From Actinomyces viscosus (GTDB lineage: Bacteria > Bacteroidota > Bacteroidia > Flavobacteriales_D > Crocinitomicaceae): a stretch of DNA of 5,282 bases. Shown piece by piece: positions 5,208-5,282 of the stretch (positions are counted from its first letter, which is position 1; each line of letters starts with the position of its first letter). Position numbers and translations under genes: made by a program. Under the pieces are notes generated by a model. It did no database searches, had not been told where the DNA came from, and was given only the letters and a program-made list of their open reading frames with translations. The stretch lies in assembly GCA_943326975.2 (NCBI GenBank), contig CALPVI020000156.1:1-5282 (forward strand), written 5' to 3'.

Positions 5208-5282
5208 CCGTTAGCAACGCTTATACTCTTGTTTTTACTACTCTTTATGTAAATTCGTTTAGAATTTTGTTTAAACTTTTTC

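Noticed and set aside
5205..5225. Resemblance of CCGTTAGCAACGC to an integron attC end (GTTRRRY).
   Set aside because: GTTAGCA breaks the RRRY rule, no paired RYYYAAC site or attC-sized imperfect palindrome is visible, and the neighbouring genes are chromosomal housekeeping genes rather than cassettes.
1..5282. A new defence, mobile or biosynthetic system.
   Set aside because: All sizeable genes belong to recognisable housekeeping or common families, composition is even, and no transposase, integrase, toxin-antitoxin pair, CRISPR repeat or biosynthetic cluster was seen.

Overview
The window looks like a chromosomal housekeeping segment of a low-GC member of Bacteroidota, most likely Flavobacteriia. 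The evidence is the AT-rich composition on both strands, A-rich stretches instead of Shine-Dalgarno sequences before start codons, -7 promoter elements of the TAnnTTTG type, and gene families typical of this group (a DUF4286 gene directly before ksgA, a BBP2-type porin, an IspD of the non-mevalonate pathway). Genus cannot be fixed from the sequence alone; a Crocinitomicaceae-like member is a guess from memory.

Left part (1-1643): a minus-strand pair runs off the left edge. It is a PhnB-like VOC protein followed, with a one-base TAATG stop/start overlap, by the first 11 codons of what looks like an SRPBCC/AHSA1 protein. Divergent from it, 44 bases away, is an outer-membrane beta-barrel (BBP2 porin). 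Its stop codon lies two bases from the stop of the convergent ispD gene.

Middle (1646-2738): ispD (isoprenoid precursor synthesis) is preceded by a 194-base gene-free stretch. This stretch holds a short direct repeat, a long imperfect inverted repeat (2367-2441) and an intrinsic terminator for the next minus-strand gene, a 63-residue predicted membrane protein of unknown function.

Right part (2739-5207): a minus-strand cluster gatC > DUF4286 > ksgA links tRNA amidation to 16S rRNA dimethylation. DUF4286 and ksgA overlap by ATGA and are probably translationally coupled. gatC diverges from an EamA/DMT-family transporter, and the two appear to share a compact palindromic promoter at 4214-4229. 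The last 75 bases carry no confident gene.

I found no phage, insertion sequence, CRISPR array, tRNA, rRNA or defence system, and no convincing new biological system. The best unexplained items are the inverted repeat at 2367-2441, the shared palindromic promoter at 4214-4229, and the two poorly characterised small proteins (63 aa and DUF4286).
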